This document shows, piece after piece, positions 1 through 5,715 of a stretch of 6,612 bases of DNA; position 1 is the first letter of the stretch; each line of letters opens with the position of its first letter. This stretch comes from an uncultured Lachnospiraceae bacterium. GTDB taxonomy: Bacteria > Bacillota > Clostridia > Lachnospirales > Lachnospiraceae. The position numbers were made by a program, and so were the translations under genes. The notes under the pieces are model-generated. The model did no database searches and had not been told where the DNA came from. It was given only the letters and a program-made list of their open reading frames with translations. Where the stretch lies: assembly GCA_934351765.1 (NCBI GenBank), contig CAKRJM010000123.1:1-6612 (forward strand), given 5' to 3'.

Positions 1-5
1 CCAGT

Positions 6-1730
6 TTGAAGGAACAATGGATGTTATACACGAAGAAGGCCGATTTTAAGGCCATCGCTTCCCGCTTCGGGATCGATCAGGTGACGGCGCGGATCATGCA
101 GAACCGCGGCGTGGAGGGCGACGGGGCAATCCGGGAATATCTTCACGGGACGCTGGCGGACTGTCCGTCACCATTTCTGATGAAGGATATGGAAAAGACG
201 GTGGAGATCCTGAATAAGAAGATCCGGGAGGGAAAGAGGATCCGCGTCATCGGCGACTATGACATTGATGGCGTGTGTGCCACGTATATTCTGATAAAAG
301 CCCTGAAACGGCTGGGAGCCGATGTGGATTATGACATTCCCGATCGGATCCTGGACGGCTATGGGCTGAACATCCATCTGATCGAGCTGGCGGCGGAGGC
401 CGGTGTGGATACTCTTCTGACCTGTGACAACGGAATCTCGGCGGCGGAGCAGATCCGTTATGCAAAGGAGCGGGGAATGACGGTCCTTGTGACGGATCAC
501 CATGAGGTACCCTTTGAAAAGACAGGAGAGGAAAAGCGTGAGATTCTTCCCCCGGCGGATGCAGTGGTAAATCCCCACCAGGCGGGCTGCAGCTATCCCT
601 TCGAGGGGCTGTGCGGAGCAGCAGTGGCGTATAAGCTGGCGGAAGCATTGTATGAGACGGCGGATATTCCGAAGAGTGAGCTGTCCCCCTTTGTGGAGGC
701 AGCAGGACTGGCAACAGTCGGTGATGTGATGGTGCTTCAGGGGGAGAACCGGATCCTTGTAAAGGAAAGCCTGAAGCGGATGGCGCATACACAGATCCCG
801 GGGCTGGAGGCCCTGATCCGCATAAACGGGCTGGAGCCGGGAAGTCTCAACAGCTACCACTTCGGCTTTGTGATCGGGCCCTGTCTCAATGCCGGCGGCC
901 GTCTGGATACGGCAAAGAAATCCCTGGCGCTGTTTCTGGCGGAGGATACGGCGGAGGCAGACCGCCTGGCGGCGGAGCTGAAGGAGCTGAATGACCGGCG
1001 CAAGGACATGACCGAGGAAAATGTAGAGGCGGCGGTGGCCTATCTGGAAGAAAACGGCAGGGAGAAGGATCTGGTTTATGTGATCTATCTGCCGCAGTGC
1101 CATGAAAGTCTGGCAGGGATCGTGGCGGGGCGGATCCGCGAGCGCTATCATCACCCGGTCTATGTGGTGACAAAGGGAGAGCACGGGCTGAAGGGATCGG
1201 GCCGCAGCATTCCGGCCTACAGCATGTATGAGCATCTCGTTCCCTGCGGCGGGCTTCTTTTCAGCTTTGGCGGTCATCCCATGGCAGCAGGCCTGTCGCT
1301 TCCGGAGGAAAATCTGGAGCTGTTTCGGGAACAGCTGAACCGGGAAAGCGGACTTTCGGATCAGGATTTCACGAAGCAGGTCTGGATCGATGTGCCCATG
1401 CCGGTGTCCTATGTGACGGAGGCACTTATCGAGGAGCTTCATCTGCTGGAGCCCTTTGGAACAGGGAATGAAAAGCCGTGCTTTGCCCAGAAGGGACTGA
1501 CGATCCGGAAGAAATATATAATAGGAAGAAACAGGAACGTTCTGAAGCTTCTTCTGGCGGATGAGACTGGCAGAACGGCGGATGCGATCCTGTTTTCCGG
1601 GGCGGAGAAGGCCGATCGGGAGATGGAAACCGGCGGACATATTTCGGTGACCTATTATCCGTCGGTCAATGAATATATGGGAAAGAGGAGCCTCCAGATG
1701 GTGGTGACCGGCTGGAAAGTGGAAGCCTGA
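6..1730 (+). CDS. recJ: Single-stranded-DNA-specific exonuclease RecJ
   Basis: RecJ degrades single-stranded DNA 5' to 3' in recombination and mismatch/base-excision repair in the cytoplasm. The DHH-family motifs are all visible: motif I GDYDIDG at residues 83-89 (D84, D86, D88), motif II CDNG at 140-143, the DHH triad at 164-166, motif IV GD at 239-240, and NAGGR at 295-299. The DHHA1 part carries GSGRS (397-401) and FGGHPMAAGL (421-430). A C-terminal OB-fold-like region (about 460-574) begins with the LEPFGTGN signature. The 574 residues are close to the usual compact RecJ length, so the protein looks complete and active. The start is uncertain. TTG at 6 keeps the conserved-looking W5 but has no visible ribosome site, because the window begins 5 bases earlier. 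ATG at 21 has AAGGA at 9-13 upstream, and a start outside the window is possible. The gene ends with tandem stops TGA TAA. Family assignment is very secure. Confidence 0.96.
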   Translation: MKEQWMLYTKKADFKAIASRFGIDQVTARIMQNRGVEGDGAIREYLHGTLADCPSPFLMKDMEKTVEILNKKIREGKRIRVIGDYDIDGVCATYILIKALKRLGADVDYDIPDRILDGYGLNIHLIELAAEAGVDTLLTCDNGISAAEQIRYAKERGMTVLVTDHHEVPFEKTGEEKREILPPADAVVNPHQAGCSYPFEGLCGAAVAYKLAEALYETADIPKSELSPFVEAAGLATVGDVMVLQGENRILVKESLKRMAHTQIPGLEALIRINGLEPGSLNSYHFGFVIGPCLNAGGRLDTAKKSLALFLAEDTAEADRLAAELKELNDRRKDMTEENVEAAVAYLEENGREKDLVYVIYLPQCHESLAGIVAGRIRERYHHPVYVVTKGEHGLKGSGRSIPAYSMYEHLVPCGGLLFSFGGHPMAAGLSLPEENLELFREQLNRESGLSDQDFTKQVWIDVPMPVSYVTEALIEELHLLEPFGTGNEKPCFAQKGLTIRKKYIIGRNRNVLKLLLADETGRTADAILFSGAEKADREMETGGHISVTYYPSVNEYMGKRSLQMVVTGWKVEA

Positions 1731-1764
1731 TAACGATTTTAACGAGTTTATTATATACAAACGC

Positions 1765-1793
1765 TTGCTTATATGGGCGGCCGAGACTATAAT
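1765..1793 (+). promoter_or_regulatory. Sigma-A promoter upstream of apt
   Basis: A perfect -10 hexamer TATAAT at 1788-1793 lies 17 bases after a weak -35 TTGCTT at 1765-1770 (3 of 6 consensus bases). Transcription would begin near 1800, giving a leader of about 94 bases before the apt GTG. It sits in the only sizeable gap between recJ and apt, so it probably drives apt and the closely spaced ktrB and ktrA. The -10 also lies in the right arm of an 8-base inverted repeat (TTATTATA 1748-1755, TATAATAA 1788-1795). No recJ terminator is evident, so read-through from recJ may contribute. Confidence 0.68.
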
Positions 1794-1808
1794 AAGAGGG
1801 TATTGACG

Positions 1809-1851
1809 GCCGGAGAGAAAGCGCATTGTTCCGAAAAACAAGGCTTCCGGC
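1809..1851 (+). other. Predicted stem-loop in the apt mRNA leader
   Basis: GCCGGA (1809-1814) is the exact reverse complement of TCCGGC (1846-1851). Inside it, AGC/GCT (1820-1822 with 1843-1845) and TTGTT/AACAA (1826-1830 with 1837-1841) can stack as an irregular inner stem with a 6-base loop. It would lie near the 5' end of the transcript from the promoter at 1765-1793. No T-tract follows, so it is not a terminator, and I see no match to the purine riboswitch core. A role in mRNA stability or attenuation is inference only. Confidence 0.35.
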
Positions 1852-1893
1852 GGCAGTGAATATTTCCAAGGAAAAGAAACGGAGGAAGAAGCT

Positions 1894-2418
1894 GTGAAAA
1901 AAATAGAAGAGTATGTAAGAAGTATCCCGGATTTTCCGGAGCCTGGAATCATTTTCCGTGATGTGACCTCGATCCTGCAGGACGCAGACGGACTGCACCT
2001 TGCCATTGATCTGCTCCAGGATACCTTAAAGGATGTGGATTTTGATGTGGTAGTCGGACCGGAATCCAGAGGTTTTATCTTTGGTGTGCCGATTGCCTAT
2101 AACATGCATAAATCCTTTGTGCCGGTTCGGAAAAAGGGAAAGCTTCCCTGCGAGACCATTGAAGAGAAATATGATCTGGAGTATGGCAGTGCAGTGATCG
2201 AGATGCATAAGGATGCCATCAAGCCCGGTCAGAAGGTTGTCATTGTCGATGACCTGATCGCAACCGGCGGAACCACCGAGGCGATCATCCGTCTGGTAGA
2301 GAGACTCGGCGGCGAGGTTATGAAGATCAGCTTTGTCATGGAACTGGCAGGTCTCAAGGGTCGGGAAAAACTGAAGGATTATGATGTGGCCAGCGTAATC
2401 TGCTACGAAGGAAAATAA
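1894..2418 (+). CDS. apt: Adenine phosphoribosyltransferase
   Basis: This enzyme makes AMP and pyrophosphate from adenine and PRPP in cytoplasmic purine salvage. The type I phosphoribosyltransferase signature VVIVDDLIATGGT is at residues 115-127, with the paired acids D119/D120 and the phosphate-binding TGG loop. Other Apt-specific landmarks are PGIIFRDVTSIL (17-28), PESRGF (56-61) and the flexible-loop region RKKGKLP (79-85). The 174-residue length is normal for bacterial Apt. The start is GTG at 1894, chosen because GGAGGAAG at 1881-1888 is an ideal ribosome site and the MKKIEEYVRSIPDFP beginning is standard for the family. Only 18 bases separate its stop from ktrB and no terminator lies between, so the two are probably cotranscribed. 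In many Firmicutes recJ-apt is followed by relA; here it is followed by potassium-uptake genes. Confidence 0.96.
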   Translation: MKKIEEYVRSIPDFPEPGIIFRDVTSILQDADGLHLAIDLLQDTLKDVDFDVVVGPESRGFIFGVPIAYNMHKSFVPVRKKGKLPCETIEEKYDLEYGSAVIEMHKDAIKPGQKVVIVDDLIATGGTTEAIIRLVERLGGEVMKISFVMELAGLKGREKLKDYDVASVICYEGK

Positions 2419-2436
2419 ATCATACGGAGAAATGTT

Positions 2437-3816
2437 ATGGAACAGACAATCAAAACTCCGAAAAAGAAACATGGCCTGACGACAACACGTATCATTGCGC
2501 TTGGCTTTGCATGTGCGATCCTGGCAGGAGGCCTGATCCTCATGCTGCCGGTTTCCTCGGCGGACGGGAGCTGGACAAAGCCGATTGATGCGCTGTTCAC
2601 GGCAACGACCAGTATTTGTGTGACCGGACTTGTTACGGTGACAACGGCAGTTCACTGGAGCTTCTTCGGCCAGCTGGTGATCATGATCCTGGCACAGCTG
2701 GGCGGTCTCGGTGTCATTACGGCAGCCATGTGCATTATGCTTCTTCTGCGGAAGAAAATCACTCTGAAGGATCGTATGCTGATTCAGGAAACGTATAATA
2801 TGGACACCTTAAGCGGTCTGGTCCGGCTGGTCATTAAGATCGTCAAGGGAACCTTTCTGGTGGAGGGGATCGGTGCATTGTTATACTGCATCGTCCTGAT
2901 CCCGGAGTTCGGCTTCTGGCCAGGACTGTGGAAGTCGGTGTTCAATGCGGTTTCCGCGTTCTGTAATGCCGGAATGGATGTGATCGGCAGTGACAGCCTC
3001 CGTGCCTATGCGGGAAATCCGCTGATGAATATCACAACCATGATGCTCATCGTCCTTGGAGGCCTTGGCTTTGTAGTATGGTGGAACATCATCGATGCAT
3101 GGAGAGAGCGGAAGAAGCATGGTCATATGCGTCATCTTCTGACGCTTCATACAAAGCTGGTCCTGATCATGACCGGAGGGCTGATCTTCGGAGGCGCACT
3201 GTGTTTCTTCCTGTTTGAATATCATAATCCGGACACCATTGGAAACATGAGCCTGGGAAATAAGATCATGAGTTCCCTGTTCCAGTCGGTAACAACGAGG
3301 ACCGCCGGATTTGAGACGATTCCGCAGGCATCCTTGACGAGTGGTTCCACGCTGCTGACGATCATCTTAATGATCATCGGCGGATCCCCTGCCGGAACCG
3401 CCGGCGGCATCAAGACTACTACGGTCGGAATCCTGCTCCTCATTATGCTTTCCACGATCCGTGGCAAAAAGGATACGGAGTTCATGGGACGGAAGATCTC
3501 GGATGATGCGGGACGGACGGCCCTGACGGTGACGGGACTTGCCATGCTGGTGATGCTGACGGCCTGTATAATTCTCTTTGCAACGGATGGCCTGGGGTTT
3601 GTCGATACACTGTATGAGGTGGCATCGGCCATGGGAACCGTGGGACTGACCAGAGGAATTACCCAGGGATTGAGCACCGTTGGTAAGGCTGCATTGATCG
3701 TCGTTATGTATATCGGCAGGATCGGACCTGTGACCATGGGACTGGCTCTTGCCATGAGGCGGAGAGGACGGGAACAGAACCGGACGCTGCCGGAGGAACG
3801 AATTCTCATTGGATAG
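2437..3816 (+). CDS. ktrB: Potassium uptake channel subunit KtrB (TrkH/KtrB family)
   Basis: KtrB is the integral-membrane potassium-translocating subunit, working as a dimer on a cytosolic KtrA ring. Four pore-loop repeats are readable, each with its filter glycine: CVTGL (61-65, G64), CNAGM (176-180, G179), RTAGF (288-292, G291) and TVGL (401-404, G403). The GGSPAGTAGGIKTTT segment (315-329) matches the intramembrane gate loop of the third repeat, and IGRIGP (426-431) carries the conserved arginine R428 of the last helix. Hydrophobic segments at about 17-38, 76-104, 131-155, 197-215, 240-260, 305-340, 362-382 and 416-438 fit four M1-P-M2 units. At 459 residues it is KtrB-sized and shorter than typical TrkH. 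ATG at 2437 follows ACGGAGA (2424-2430) with 6 bases of spacing. KtrB precedes KtrA here. Substrate selectivity and sodium dependence are inferred from the family. Confidence 0.94.
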   Translation: MEQTIKTPKKKHGLTTTRIIALGFACAILAGGLILMLPVSSADGSWTKPIDALFTATTSICVTGLVTVTTAVHWSFFGQLVIMILAQLGGLGVITAAMCIMLLLRKKITLKDRMLIQETYNMDTLSGLVRLVIKIVKGTFLVEGIGALLYCIVLIPEFGFWPGLWKSVFNAVSAFCNAGMDVIGSDSLRAYAGNPLMNITTMMLIVLGGLGFVVWWNIIDAWRERKKHGHMRHLLTLHTKLVLIMTGGLIFGGALCFFLFEYHNPDTIGNMSLGNKIMSSLFQSVTTRTAGFETIPQASLTSGSTLLTIILMIIGGSPAGTAGGIKTTTVGILLLIMLSTIRGKKDTEFMGRKISDDAGRTALTVTGLAMLVMLTACIILFATDGLGFVDTLYEVASAMGTVGLTRGITQGLSTVGKAALIVVMYIGRIGPVTMGLALAMRRRGREQNRTLPEERILIG

Positions 3817-3833
3817 AAACAAAAACATAAAAT

Positions 3834-3853
3834 AAGAAACAGAATAGTTTCTT
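3834..3853 (+). other. Small inverted repeat in the ktrB-ktrA gap
   Basis: AAGAAAC (3834-3840) and GTTTCTT (3847-3853) form a perfect 7-base stem with a 6-base loop AGAATA. It ends just before the ktrA ribosome site TTAGGAG (3854-3860). The stem is A/T-rich and followed by only two T residues, so it is a weak terminator candidate at best. Its position suggests mRNA processing, or adjustment of KtrA translation relative to KtrB; that is inference. Confidence 0.35.
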
Positions 3854-3865
3854 TTAGGAGATCAT

Positions 3866-4528
3866 ATGTCGAAGAAAGAATTTGCAGTCTTCGGACTGGG
3901 TGAATTTGGAAGCAGTATTGCCATGGCACTGGAGGATAACGGCTGTCAGGTTCTGGCGATTGACCGGAATGAAACGAGAGTTCAGGAGGTATCGGCCTAT
4001 GTAACTCATGCCGCCTGTGGAAACGTGGCGGATCAGGCCCTTGTAAAATCTCTTGGCGTTCAGAATATGGATGGTGTTGTCATCGGGATCGGTGAGGACA
4101 TGGAGTCCAGCATTATGGCGACCATCTGCGCCAAGGAGTGCGGTGTTCCTTTTGTGCTGGCGAAGGCCAACAGCGATATCCATGCCACCGTATTAAAAAA
4201 GCTGGGGGCGGATCAGGTCATCTTTCCGGAGAAGGCTATGGGTGTGCGTCTGGGACGGAACCTGGCCTCCGGAAACTTTATCGATACCATTGAGCTTTCC
4301 AAAAAGTTCAGCATGGTGGAGATCGCCACACCGAAAAAGTGGATCGGAAAGAGTATTCGGGAGCTGAACCTCAGAAGCCGCGGGATCAATGTGATCGCAC
4401 GAAAAGGTGATGGAGATAAGGATAAAGAAGAAATGGTACTTATCGTGGATCCGGATCGGGTCATTGAGGGCAGTGAAAATTATATCATTATCGGAAATAA
4501 TAAGGATCTGGAACGGGAGCTTCTTTAA
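3866..4528 (+). CDS. ktrA: Potassium uptake regulatory subunit KtrA (single-RCK TrkA protein)
   Basis: KtrA is a cytosolic protein that in this family forms an octameric ring under the KtrB dimer and gates it in response to nucleotides. The N-terminal RCK_N Rossmann domain (about 5-125) has the dinucleotide motif GLGEFG at 10-15 (G10, G12, G15). D33 ends the second strand, in the place of the ribose-contacting acid. The segment GNVADQALVKSLGV (52-65) and the PEKAMG block (121-126) are typical of the family. An RCK_C (TrkA_C) domain occupies about 140-220. One RCK pair and 220 residues make it KtrA-like rather than the double-length TrkA of enterobacteria. ATG at 3866 follows TTAGGAG (3854-3860) with a 5-base spacing. 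RCK_C domains of KtrA proteins can bind cyclic di-AMP; the sequence alone does not settle that here. The stop codon lies in the loop of the downstream terminator hairpin. Confidence 0.94.
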   Translation: MSKKEFAVFGLGEFGSSIAMALEDNGCQVLAIDRNETRVQEVSAYVTHAACGNVADQALVKSLGVQNMDGVVIGIGEDMESSIMATICAKECGVPFVLAKANSDIHATVLKKLGADQVIFPEKAMGVRLGRNLASGNFIDTIELSKKFSMVEIATPKKWIGKSIRELNLRSRGINVIARKGDGDKDKEEMVLIVDPDRVIEGSENYIIIGNNKDLERELL

Positions 4529-4543
4529 GAGGCTCCCCTTTTT
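4515..4543 (+). terminator. Intrinsic terminator overlapping the end of ktrA
   Basis: GGGAGC (4515-4520) pairs with GCTCCC (4532-4537). The stem continues inward through TTCT/AAGG-side pairs (4521-4524 with 4528-4531, one G-T wobble) to a 3-base loop, giving about ten base pairs. C4538 and a T-tract at 4539-4543 follow. The ktrA stop codon TAA (4526-4528) is in the top of the hairpin, so the left arm is coding sequence. The T-tract is short (five T) and is followed at once by GGAGG (4544-4548), the ribosome site of the next gene, so termination may be partial. CTCC at 4533-4536 in the right arm could alternatively pair with GGAG at 4544-4547. Confidence 0.72.
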
Positions 4544-4555
4544 GGAGGAAACAGT

Positions 4556-5341
4556 ATGAGGATTGACAGTGCAAAAAGTGCGCAGGTGAAGCATGTGGCA
4601 GCCCTGCAGAAAAAAGCAAGGACCAGACGGGAAGAGGGATGCTTTGTGGTCGAAGGGATCCGTATGGTGGCGGAGGCACCGGCTGACCGGCTGGAGGCCG
4701 TCTATGCGTCGGATTCGTTCTTGAGTACCGGCGGCGCGGAGAAGCTCTCCGGGATTTCCTATATCGAGGTATCGGACACGGCCTTTAAGGCCATGGCAGA
4801 GACTCAGACCCCTCAGGGTGTTCTGGCGGTGGTGCGCATGAAGCCGTGGGAGGAACGGGAAATTTATGAAAATCCCAATGCCCTGCTGGTGATCCTTGAA
4901 AATCTTCAGGATCCGGGCAATCTGGGGACAATCCTGCGGGCAGGAGAGGGCGCAGGCGTGACCGGTGTGATCATGAGCCGGGAGACGGTAGACATTTATA
5001 ATCCGAAGGTGATCCGTTCGACAATGGGCTCCATTTACCGGGTGCCGTTTCTGATCGCTGAGGATCTATCGGCGGCCATGGAGCAATGTCACGCCAGCGG
5101 AATCCGTACCTGTGCGGCACATCTTGACGGTACTATGGAGTATGACCGGGCCGATTACCGGGAGAAGAGTGCGTTTCTCATCGGAAATGAAGCTGCGGGA
5201 TTGAGTGATAAGCTGTCGGGACAGGCAGATACGCTGGTGAAGATTCCCATGATGGGCCAGGTGGAATCGCTGAATGCGGCGGTGGCTGCTTCGGTGCTTC
5301 TTTATGAGGCGGCAAGACAGCGGCGGAATGCTGTAATTTGA
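4556..5341 (+). CDS. SpoU/TrmH-family RNA 2'-O-ribose methyltransferase
   Basis: A SPOUT-fold enzyme that transfers methyl from S-adenosylmethionine to a ribose 2'-OH of rRNA or tRNA. An N-terminal substrate-binding domain (about 1-95, with the FVVEGIRMVAEA block at 30-41) precedes the catalytic domain. Motif 1 is at 115-128 (ENLQDPGNLGTILR, containing N116 and R128), motif 2 at 207-217 (FLIGNEAAGLS, with the GNE core) and motif 3 at 228-251 (IPM...ESLNAAVAASVLLYE). These form the knotted cofactor site. The 261-residue length fits RlmB/TsnR-like members; which nucleotide it modifies cannot be told, so no symbol is given. ATG at 4556 follows GGAGG (4544-4548) with 7-base spacing. No separate promoter is evident in the 27-base gap after ktrA, so expression may depend on read-through of the terminator there. 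No clear terminator follows its own stop. Confidence 0.93.
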   Translation: MRIDSAKSAQVKHVAALQKKARTRREEGCFVVEGIRMVAEAPADRLEAVYASDSFLSTGGAEKLSGISYIEVSDTAFKAMAETQTPQGVLAVVRMKPWEEREIYENPNALLVILENLQDPGNLGTILRAGEGAGVTGVIMSRETVDIYNPKVIRSTMGSIYRVPFLIAEDLSAAMEQCHASGIRTCAAHLDGTMEYDRADYREKSAFLIGNEAAGLSDKLSGQADTLVKIPMMGQVESLNAAVAASVLLYEAARQRRNAVI

Positions 5342-5388
5342 CGGAAAAAGAGGGAAAATACAACTAAAATTCGACAATATGACGAATG

Positions 5389-5440
5389 AACCGTCCCGAT
5401 CCGTGAGCCACAAGATTCTGTGGAACCGGCCGGGGCGGTT
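5389..5440 (+). other. Stable hairpin, possible structured RNA of unknown type
   Basis: AACCGTCCC (5389-5397) pairs over 9 bases with GGGGCGGTT (5432-5440), with one T-G wobble. Inside, CCACA (5408-5412) pairs with TGTGG (5419-5423) around a 6-base loop. The internal strands are GATCCGTGAG and AACCGGCC. No T-tract follows, which argues against a standard intrinsic terminator. It lies upstream of the promoter at 5597-5625, so it is not part of that transcript; it would be in the 3' tail of the methyltransferase mRNA or in an RNA from an unseen promoter. I recognise no riboswitch family. Confidence 0.4.
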
Positions 5441-5470
5441 GTCTATATGTGGTATATCCGGCGGGGAAAA

Positions 5471-5487
5471 TGTAACAAAAATTTTAC
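5471..5487 (+). promoter_or_regulatory. WalR (YycF)-like box, upstream copy
   Basis: TGTAAC (5471-5476), a 5-base spacer, then TTTTAC (5482-5487) fits the WalR direct-repeat consensus TGTWAH-N5-TGTWAH at 11 of 12 positions; the mismatch is T for G in the second half. It lies about 110 bases upstream of the -35 of the SH3b gene promoter. The surrounding sequence is A/T-rich, which raises the chance of a random match. Confidence 0.35.
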
Positions 5488-5596
5488 GTTTTTTAAGCAA
5501 AATAAAAGGTCGAAAAATGGATAAAAAGAGAAATGGAAGCATAGTGGTAGAACATAGCACAAAAACAACTGGAAAATGACCCGAAGTGGGAAAGTG

Positions 5597-5625
5597 TTGA
5601 CAAAAGTGAAAGATGGTGCTATGAT
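5597..5625 (+). promoter_or_regulatory. Strong sigma-A promoter of the SH3b-protein gene
   Basis: TTGACA (5597-5602) is a perfect -35 and TATGAT (5620-5625) is a 5-of-6 match to the -10, with the optimal 17-base spacer. Transcription would start near 5632, giving a leader of about 84 bases ending in AAGGAGG (5703-5709). It is the best promoter match I see in the window and points to high basal expression unless a regulator blocks it. Confidence 0.85.
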
Positions 5626-5630
5626 GTCTG

Positions 5631-5647
5631 CGTAACAAAGTTGTAAC
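5631..5647 (+). promoter_or_regulatory. WalR (YycF)-like box over the transcription start
   Basis: CGTAAC (5631-5636), spacer AAAGT, then TGTAAC (5642-5647) matches TGTWAH-N5-TGTWAH at 11 of 12 positions with the exact spacing; the mismatch is the first base. Extra TGTAA-type half sites occur on the other strand at 5650-5655 and 5687-5692. The box begins five bases after the -10, so a bound protein should interfere with initiation. The downstream gene is of the cell-wall class that WalR controls in Firmicutes. WalR binding is inference from the consensus. Confidence 0.5.
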
Positions 5648-5654
5648 ATTTTAC

Positions 5655-5680
5655 ATCTTGCCTTAACAAACAGGGCAGAT
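5655..5680 (+). other. Leader stem-loop of the SH3b-protein mRNA
   Basis: ATCT-T-GCC (5655-5662) pairs with GGCAGAT (5674-5680) as a 7-base-pair stem with one bulged T and an 11-base loop. No T-tract follows, and it stays 22 bases clear of the ribosome site. It may protect the 5' end of the mRNA; no other role can be supported. Confidence 0.3.
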
Positions 5681-5715
5681 TGAAAGGTTACAGCAATGCA
5701 GCAAGGAGGTATACA

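Larger units (their letters stand above)
5342..5715. other. Intergenic region with regulatory signals, no gene supported
   Basis: This 374-base gap separates the methyltransferase from the secreted SH3b protein. It holds a stable imperfect hairpin (5389-5440), an A-rich tract (about 5465-5580), two WalR-like direct repeats (5471-5487 and 5631-5647), a strong promoter (5597-5625), a leader stem (5655-5680) and the ribosome site AAGGAGG (5703-5709). A 66-codon open frame at 5379-5579 has no ribosome site and no recognisable product, so I do not call it a gene. Confidence 0.8.

Noticed and set aside
168..2006. A 612-codon open frame on the minus strand, opposite recJ and running through the recJ-apt gap into apt.
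   Set aside because: The plus strand has unmistakable RecJ and Apt motifs. The minus frame gives a Cys/His/Arg/Pro-rich protein with no recognisable domain, and its length follows from the third-position codon bias of recJ. I see no promoter or ribosome site for it.
5338..5370. TTGACG at the methyltransferase stop with TAAAAT downstream as a promoter.
   Set aside because: The spacer is 21 bases, too long for sigma-A, and the better-spaced alternative TACAAC is a poor -10 at only 15 bases.
5419..5429. T-box-like string TGTGGAACCGG.
   Set aside because: It resembles the T-box UGGNACCG core, but there is no Stem I or specifier loop, no terminator with a T-tract, and no tRNA-related gene downstream.
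5389..5470. Possible cyclic di-AMP (ydaO/yuaA) riboswitch, since that class often precedes clostridial wall hydrolase and ktr genes and the words GTCCCGATCCG look similar.
   Set aside because: The other conserved blocks of the class are not visible, and the element lies upstream of the promoter that drives the hydrolase-like gene, so it would not be in that mRNA.
5466..5494. Weak terminator-like sequence (GTAA/TTAC followed by GTTTTTT).
   Set aside because: The stem has four A/T-rich pairs plus a mismatch, too weak to call as a terminator; the same bases fit the WalR-like repeat.
5379..5579. A 66-codon plus-strand open frame in the last intergenic region.
   Set aside because: There is no ribosome site before its ATG, the product is unrecognisable, and it runs through the hairpin and operator-like sequence, which explain the region better.
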